38,433 nucleotides of DNA. It comes from a virus. The stretch's first letter is position 1. Every line of letters begins with the position of its first letter. The stretch spans positions 1 through 38,433 of the IMG/VR virus record IMGVR_UViG_3300019884_000005, one strand, 5' to 3'. Of the stretch, positions 35,048 through 38,433 are shown in pieces. Below the pieces are notes generated by a model. That model saw only the letters and a list, made by a program, of their open reading frames with translations, ran no database searches and was not told the DNA's origin. The translations under genes and the position numbers were made by a program.

Positions 35048-35531
35048 TAGTATATTTATCCTTTGGGATTCGGTAGAGATACACCCTACCCTCAATAGTT
35101 CTGACTTCAAGCTTACGTCCGGCTTGACCAGCAGCCAGAATTGCACTAGAAAAACCCTGTCTCAGGGTGGCACTCTGTCTATCCTCAAGAGCAGGCCACT
35201 CTTCCTTCACATCAACACCTGCATAGCCAGTCTTAATGAACTCACGCAGGAGAACCTGATAAATACTCTCTCCACGCGGTTCACTGAACGTCTCAGTAAG
35301 CCAGAGATTATCCGTTACCTTCTCAAGCCTAAACCAACCAGCAGGGCAAAATTCTACATCCCTGAGTGGCGAGACGTAAACCATTTCCTTCTTCTCACCG
35401 AAAATAGTCTGAGTAGAGTAACGCAGCTTGAACTTCCTACCATCACGAATCGTGACTACCTCAGCGCGTTCTCTAAACGCCTTGATCCAGATGATTCTAT
35501 TAGGTGGCGACAGCCACGTTTCTTTAAGCAT
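35040..35531 (-). CDS. Hypothetical protein, paralog 2 domain at C-terminus
   Basis: 163 residues. N-terminal 90 residues: beta-rich (I-I-W-I-K-A-F-R-E-R-A-E-V-V-T-I-R-D-G, M-V-Y-V-S-P-L). The last 75 residues (L-L-R-E-F-I-K-T-G-Y-A-G-V, E-E-W-P-A-L-E, A-T-L-R-Q-G-F-S-S-A-I, L-E-V-R-T-I-E-G-R-V-Y-L-Y) match the 33189 protein position by position. ATG follows AGGAAGGGAGT. Confidence 0.72.
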   Translation of the reverse strand: MLKETWLSPPNRIIWIKAFRERAEVVTIRDGRKFKLRYSTQTIFGEKKEMVYVSPLRDVEFCPAGWFRLEKVTDNLWLTETFSEPRGESIYQVLLREFIKTGYAGVDVKEEWPALEDRQSATLRQGFSSAILAAGQAGRKLEVRTIEGRVYLYRIPKDKYTNE

Positions 35532-35707
35532 TAGACTCCCTTCCTAAAAATATCAGGCGGCCTCTTTTTTTCTTCCCGCCTAATACGCCACAAAGCGACT
35601 ACCATAAAGAAAGCAAACATTGTCAACATCGCGCCCGTAGCTTCATGAACAATAAAGAATCCCGTTATACTTATATGGGCGCAGATTAGCCAGAAATACG
35701 TACTCAT
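35531..35707 (-). CDS. 58-residue membrane protein
   Basis: 59-codon gene read directly. Two membrane segments (Y-F-W-L-I-C-A-H-I-S-I-T-G-F-F-I-V and M-L-T-M-F-A-F-F-M-V-V-A-L-W) and a basic tail (R-I-R-R-E-E-K-K-R-P-P). Its stop overlaps the next ATG by one base. Fits the row of small membrane proteins. Confidence 0.66.
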   Translation of the reverse strand: MSTYFWLICAHISITGFFIVHEATGAMLTMFAFFMVVALWRIRREEKKRPPDIFRKGV

Positions 35708-35883
35708 GGCGCAATCCCCCAGGTATGCCCTGCCAAATCAATCTCAACACCCAGCTTTAGACCGATAGCTTCAAGATACCACTGTTTGTGGTGACTTGCA
35801 TCAGTCAACAGAGCTTCCCAAACCAGGTCCGTTACTGATTTATCAGAAGTAGCTTTCTTAATCTTTTCGTAATGCTCATTCAT
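35704..35883 (-). CDS. Hypothetical 59-residue protein
   Basis: 60-codon gene read directly. ATGA overlaps at both ends (gene before and membrane protein after). Helical, polar (E-H-Y-E-K-I-K-K-A-T-S-D-K-S-V-T-D-L-V-W-E-A-L-L) with a short strand end (L-G-V-E-I-D-L-A-G-H-T-W-G). No known family. Confidence 0.65.
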   Translation of the reverse strand: MNEHYEKIKKATSDKSVTDLVWEALLTDASHHKQWYLEAIGLKLGVEIDLAGHTWGIAP

Positions 35884-36167
35884 GGTGAGACCGGCACAAT
35901 CGGAGGATTCTCAGTTGGAACAGCTTCAAACTCATCCCGCCCCCGAATCTTATTACTATGAACATCAAAGACCTGCCAAGCTTCCCAGGGAATCACCACT
36001 ACTCTGTAAGGCCCATTTTTCTGAGCCTCAGGATGATTTCCCACGTTAAACGTGGCAGCATCCTCAGGTGAATCATAGTCTTGCACCGTAGCCACCTGCG
36101 GCTGATAATGAGCCAAGAATCCAGGCTCTTCATCCACAACTTTCAAAACTACAAATTTAGGCATCAT
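35880..36167 (-). CDS. Hypothetical protein
   Basis: 95 residues from 36167 (GGATG upstream); an ATG at 36164 is equally possible. Beta-rich (P-K-F-V-V-L-K-V-V-D, Y-R-V-V-V-I-P-W-E-A-W-Q-V-F-D-V) with a proline-rich end (E-N-P-P-I-V-P-V-S-P). Overlaps the preceding gene by 11 bases. No family. Confidence 0.64.
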   Translation of the reverse strand: MMPKFVVLKVVDEEPGFLAHYQPQVATVQDYDSPEDAATFNVGNHPEAQKNGPYRVVVIPWEAWQVFDVHSNKIRGRDEFEAVPTENPPIVPVSP

Positions 36168-36318
36168 TTTCATCCATTTCATCTAGTCTTGCATGAGCCT
36201 GCATAGCCAAACCCAAAGCTACGAAACCTGTTGCTCCTACCCAATCGCCCTGAATTACTCGTGCAACACCCACTAGTAGAGCAACCGCTGACATTATCCA
36301 GAGAAATTTACTAGCCAT
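36157..36318 (-). CDS. 53-residue membrane protein
   Basis: 53 residues from the ATG at 36318 (TAATG overlap with the gene before). Two hydrophobic segments (F-L-W-I-M-S-A-V-A-L-L-V-G-V-A and G-A-T-G-F-V-A-L-G-L-A-M) and an acidic end (D-E-M-D-E-N-D-A). Member of the micro membrane set. Confidence 0.62.
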   Translation of the reverse strand: MASKFLWIMSAVALLVGVARVIQGDWVGATGFVALGLAMQAHARLDEMDENDA

Positions 36319-36797
36319 TAGTATCGACCCACATGATAGAAGCCACCTACACACACCGCTCCCCATAGGATTCCCAGAATCGAGAGAATCCACCAAGCAT
36401 AACGTACCCACGTCAGACCACCAGCGGGACGCATCAGCTCTCTCAGCGTACCGCGGATATCATCCAATGCTACCTGATATGTCGTACTCGCCTTGGGCAC
36501 TCCTTCTAGTGCATCCAACCTTTCAATGATTCTGTGCAATGTCTGGTAATTCAAGTGAAGATCATTACCCGCCGTCTTGAAGATAAGCGCAGTATGTCCC
36601 ATTGTAGCATCATGCTTACTTAGATTGGCTGAGTAATCAATCAAATACTTACGCATATCCTCTCTATCAGCAGCAACCTGCGCTCTACCTTGAAGTGCGT
36701 TAAGATCCCTGTCATACACGTACGCTTTATATGAACAAGCTGGTACAAGGATCAAAGTCAGGATCGTAGCGACCCCTGCCAAAATTACAGTTTTCAT
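36318..36797 (-). CDS. Membrane/lipoprotein-like protein with C-terminal helix
   Basis: 159 residues from the ATG at 36797 behind AGGGTGAG. N-terminal signal (V-I-L-A-G-V-A-T-I-L-T-L-I-L-V-P-A-C-S) with a lipobox-like L-V-P-A-C; a helical middle (D-R-D-L-N-A-L-Q-G-R-A-Q-V-A-A-D, L-H-R-I-I-E-R-L-D-A-L) that may be coiled coil; a second membrane helix near the end (W-W-I-L-S-I-L-G-I-L-W-G-A-V-C-V-G-G-F). Both ends in the membrane with a helical extracytoplasmic loop is a spanin-like topology, but the lysis genes are 30 kb away. Function open. Confidence 0.68.
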   Translation of the reverse strand: MKTVILAGVATILTLILVPACSYKAYVYDRDLNALQGRAQVAADREDMRKYLIDYSANLSKHDATMGHTALIFKTAGNDLHLNYQTLHRIIERLDALEGVPKASTTYQVALDDIRGTLRELMRPAGGLTWVRYAWWILSILGILWGAVCVGGFYHVGRY

Positions 36798-36982
36798 CAG
36801 CTCACCCTCTTTGTCCAAATAGCTAGTCCTTGCTCACTATGAAACTCAAGATCATACGCAACTCCCTGTTGCTCAAAGACCAACTTAGCGTGATGATCTG
36901 TGAGTTGTGTAATACCCTTGAACTGTGCACGATCAAGCTTCTCATTGATCTGCGCCATAACTTCTGCGTTTAAATCAGGCAT
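36797..36982 (-). CDS. Hypothetical protein
   Basis: 61 residues from the ATG at 36982. Helical start (N-A-E-V-M-A-Q-I-N-E-K-L-D-R) then strands (A-K-L-V-F-E-Q-Q-G-V-A-Y-D-L-E-F-H). Overlaps upstream and downstream genes by 8 and 1 base. No known family. Confidence 0.63.
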   Translation of the reverse strand: MPDLNAEVMAQINEKLDRAQFKGITQLTDHHAKLVFEQQGVAYDLEFHSEQGLAIWTKRVS

Positions 36983-37328
36983 CAATTAGCTCCTGTTTAT
37001 CGACGCCAGGCCAAAGCTCGCTGAGAGGATATAGTTCCTCATCAGGTGAACATCTGTCCAACCAGATACAAGGATCAAAGTCATCGTTATCCAGCGTAAA
37101 CCTCTTAGCCAGTTCGATAGCTAAATTGACCAGAGTTGTGCTCTGTAGCATACACTTTTCAAGCTGTCTGCCATACTCAATTCTCGTATCCACCGAATCA
37201 TCATCGTCAGTCCGATAGAACCGTTGAGCCTCCATGATCGGTTCTAGCTGTTCACGAAACTGTTTAGCGATCACTTCATGGTGACCCTTGTGAAACATCT
37301 TCCTGTTGATATCACGTTCTCTCATCAT
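36975..37328 (-). CDS. Hypothetical helical protein
   Basis: 117 residues from the ATG at 37328, five bases after GAAGGAAG. Starts R-E-R-D-I-N-R-K-M-F-H-K-G-H-H-E-V-I-A, a form seen in actinophage small proteins without known function. Rest helical (L-V-N-L-A-I-E-L-A-K-R-F) and acidic (D-N-D-D-F-D-P). Two cysteines near the end. No activity suggested. Confidence 0.7.
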   Translation of the reverse strand: MMRERDINRKMFHKGHHEVIAKQFREQLEPIMEAQRFYRTDDDDSVDTRIEYGRQLEKCMLQSTTLVNLAIELAKRFTLDNDDFDPCIWLDRCSPDEELYPLSELWPGVDKQELIDA

Positions 37329-37503
37329 ACTTCCTTCGTAGCTTACCTTGTAGCGAACTAACAGTATTCTCCATCCTGACCACCAACTCAGCGACGCCAT
37401 CGTCGCCAATACTAAGATCCTCAGGAAGAGTTTGTAGGATATCTCCAATCTCTGTGCTGATCCTGTCTACCGCGTTTAGCACTTCCGTAAGCGCGCTAGT
37501 CAT
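37312..37503 (-). CDS. Hypothetical helical protein
   Basis: 63 residues from the ATG at 37503 behind AGGAGAGG. Two amphipathic helices (L-T-E-V-L-N-A-V-D-R-I-S-T-E-I-G-D-I-L and V-A-E-L-V-V-R-M-E-N-T-V-S-S-L), likely a small coiled-coil protein. No known family. Confidence 0.66.
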   Translation of the reverse strand: MTSALTEVLNAVDRISTEIGDILQTLPEDLSIGDDGVAELVVRMENTVSSLQGKLRRKYDERT

Positions 37504-37694
37504 AGTTCCTCTCCTACTACAAATCCAGCAGCGACAAAGAGGGGGAATAGCGAATGTAGAATCCACGCCCATAATCCCCAATCATTACCGTCACTAGTCC
37601 AAGCCCAAAGAAACAGTCCTGCTGCACACCACGCAGCGTAACAAAGCAGTACCGTCAGGAGTAGTAACGTACCTAGGAGAGTTTTAACGATCAT
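37500..37694 (-). CDS. 64-residue membrane protein
   Basis: 64 residues from the ATG at 37694 inside the end of the gene before; no separate ribosome site. Two membrane segments (L-L-G-T-L-L-L-L-T-V-L-L-C-Y-A-A-W and L-H-S-L-F-P-L-F-V-A-A-G-F-V-V), short polar link (T-S-D-G-N-D-W). Part of the micro membrane set. Confidence 0.63.
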   Translation of the reverse strand: MIVKTLLGTLLLLTVLLCYAAWCAAGLFLWAWTSDGNDWGLWAWILHSLFPLFVAAGFVVGEEL

Positions 37695-37896
37695 CAGGGA
37701 CCAACTGATTCTGCATAGCGACAACCGCCCATCTCCCGTCAAGCCAGTCAACCACTTCATGCCTGTACGATTCAATTACTCTCTGAGAGTTCAGCTTCCT
37801 AGCCCGACGTTCTGCTCTCCACTTGAAACGTGTGAACAGATCGGGTTCAACACCAGTCACCCGCTGATTCAATTCCTCTATCCTGTACTGTGGCAT
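37684..37896 (-). CDS. Hypothetical basic protein
   Basis: 70 residues, basic and helical (R-I-E-E-L-N-Q-R-V, F-K-W-R-A-E-R-R-A-R-K-L, V-I-E-S-Y-R-H-E-V). End with W-L-D-G-R-W-A-V-V-A-M beta strand. Possibly nucleic-acid-binding by charge. One-base overlap with the gene upstream. Confidence 0.66.
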   Translation of the reverse strand: MPQYRIEELNQRVTGVEPDLFTRFKWRAERRARKLNSQRVIESYRHEVVDWLDGRWAVVAMQNQLVPDDR

Positions 37897-38078
37897 TATT
37901 CCTTCACCACTTTCTCGATCAACTTGTAAATACCGATTTCAGCATCACCGTTGCTAGCCAGTTCAGCCCTCACGATGAAGTACTGAGTTGGAGGATAACC
38001 ATGCGTTACATCTTCAAGCATGATTTCATTGTCAGCGCGACGAGAAATCATAAACTGTTTGCCGTCAATCTCGCTCAT
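37896..38078 (-). CDS. Hypothetical protein
   Basis: 60 residues. Beta-strand-rich (K-Q-F-M-I-S-R-R-A-D-N-E-I-M-L-E-D-V, Q-Y-F-I-V-R-A-E-L-A, A-E-I-G-I-Y-K-L-I) with charged end. Ribosome site weak, start coupled to the previous gene. No known family. Confidence 0.63.
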   Translation of the reverse strand: MSEIDGKQFMISRRADNEIMLEDVTHGYPPTQYFIVRAELASNGDAEIGIYKLIEKVVKE

Positions 38079-38080
38079 CG

Positions 38081-38266
38081 TCAGTCACGATCCTTGATGC
38101 GGCGACACTCAGCAACTAGGCACTTGATATCACCATCGTATGCCCAATAGTTGAATGCTCCGGCGATCAGTAAAATCACCACGAACATGATGATGAACCC
38201 TAGCGGCGTGAAAGCCCAATCAAACAGCCTCCATCCCAAAGTATCGTAATTATGGGGTCTACGCAT
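38081..38266 (-). CDS. 61-residue membrane protein
   Basis: 61 residues. Polar N-terminus, one membrane helix (L-G-F-I-I-M-F-V-V-I-L-L-I-A-G-A-F) and a charged end with two cysteines (K-C-L-V-A-E-C-R-R). The start lies inside the end of the upstream short gene. No known family. Confidence 0.65.
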   Translation of the reverse strand: MRRPHNYDTLGWRLFDWAFTPLGFIIMFVVILLIAGAFNYWAYDGDIKCLVAECRRIKDRD

Positions 38267-38399
38267 TATTCAGCCCTTTCCCTACAGTACATTTCTCAAC
38301 ATGACAGAACCCGTGGCGATGTGCCCATCTTTGGATGAACCTGATACGGGTATTGATCCAGATTCTTTCTCTGAACCATTCAATCCTAAACTTAGGCAT
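38259..38399 (-). CDS. Basic 46-residue protein
   Basis: 47-codon gene read directly; ATG behind GGGAGG. Basic and Trp/His-rich (F-R-I-E-W-F-R-E-R-I-W-I-N-T-R-I-R-F, R-W-A-H-R-H-G-F-C-H-V-E-K-C). H-G-F-C-H plus a second Cys may bind metal. No known family. Confidence 0.6.
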   Translation of the reverse strand: MPKFRIEWFRERIWINTRIRFIQRWAHRHGFCHVEKCTVGKGLNNA

Positions 38400-38433
38400 T
38401 TAGCCGAACCTCCCGCTGTCATAGTAACTCTTT
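38400..38433 (-). CDS. Partial C-terminal end of an upstream gene
   Basis: The frame ending in TAA at 38402-38400 reads K-S-Y-Y-D-S-G-R-F-G from the right edge of the window. Its stop lies one base before the next ATG, as elsewhere in this operon, and it carries that gene's ribosome site. Too short to recognise. Confidence 0.3.
   Translation of the reverse strand, partial: KSYYDSGRFG

Noticed and set aside
1-38433. CRISPR array or Cas system suggested by the Cas4-like nuclease
   Set aside because: No direct repeats with regular spacers and no other Cas genes; the nuclease fits phage recombination.
1-38433. Integrase or lysogeny module
   Set aside because: No tyrosine or serine recombinase motif, no repressor or att-like repeats seen in the window.

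Overview
This window is a gene-dense stretch of a tailed double-stranded DNA phage. The evidence is a baseplate J-like protein, a tail protein of the P2-gpI type, a collar-domain tail fibre, a CHAP endolysin with a small membrane-protein lysis cluster, and a replication module with family A DNA polymerase, primase-helicase, SSB-like and Sak4-like proteins. I see no integrase, excisionase or CI-type repressor, so a virulent lifestyle is the simplest reading, although most of the genome is probably outside the window. The tailspike, lysin and R-I-A-D-I-Q-Q-S-R type lysis proteins look most like phages of Gram-positive high-GC hosts; that host assignment is an inference. Translation uses strong AGGAGG-type Shine-Dalgarno sites and many TTG/GTG starts, and stop/start overlaps are the rule.

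Layout: (1) 1-11.8 kb, plus strand: end of the baseplate/tail genes (J, I-like, collar fibre), two small unknowns, endolysin, four small lysis-type membrane proteins including a collagen-like one and a 21-residue hydrophobic peptide, then a row of virion or fibre-like proteins ending with an 18-residue-repeat protein and a BppU-N-like protein. A bidirectional stem-loop at 11786-11830 separates this from (2) 11.8-14.2 kb, minus strand: an acidic 45-residue protein, three small signal-peptide proteins rich in Trp/Tyr/Cys, a secreted transglycosylase-like enzyme, and a 'low-affinity iron permease' family membrane protein. (3) 14.1-27.2 kb, minus strand: RuvC-like resolvase, Zn-finger/HTH protein, UDG-polymerase A fusion, small P-loop protein, dNMP kinase, MazG, primase-helicase, SSB-like, Sak4 ATPase, Cas4/RecB-like nuclease, separated by small Zn-ribbon and membrane proteins. 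(4) 27.2-33.2 kb, minus strand: small proteins, an intergenic control region with a large inverted repeat and a tRNA gene, another secreted Cys-rich protein, a SNF2 helicase and a SLOG-family protein. (5) 33.2-38.4 kb, minus strand: almost only very small proteins, many with membrane segments.

How it fits together: the minus-strand enzymes form a complete replication/recombination set (nucleotide supply and clean-up by dNMP kinase and MazG; priming and unwinding; synthesis by the UDG-polymerase; SSB, Sak4, Cas4-like nuclease and RuvC-like resolvase for recombination). The plus-strand genes build the tail tip and release the phage.

The most unusual items are regulatory. Three near-identical minus-strand promoters (TTGACA-17-TA[G/C]ACT) lie at 28970, 32923 and 33725. 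An 18-bp inverted repeat can hide the ribosome site of a small gene at 27947. Two mutually exclusive stem-loops lie at 33068-33166, and a perfect 23-bp inverted repeat sits inside a small gene at 29687-29757. Also notable are the tRNA with an abnormal anticodon arm and the family of phage-encoded secreted Cys-rich proteins. About sixteen genes shorter than 60 codons were found by direct reading and are listed.
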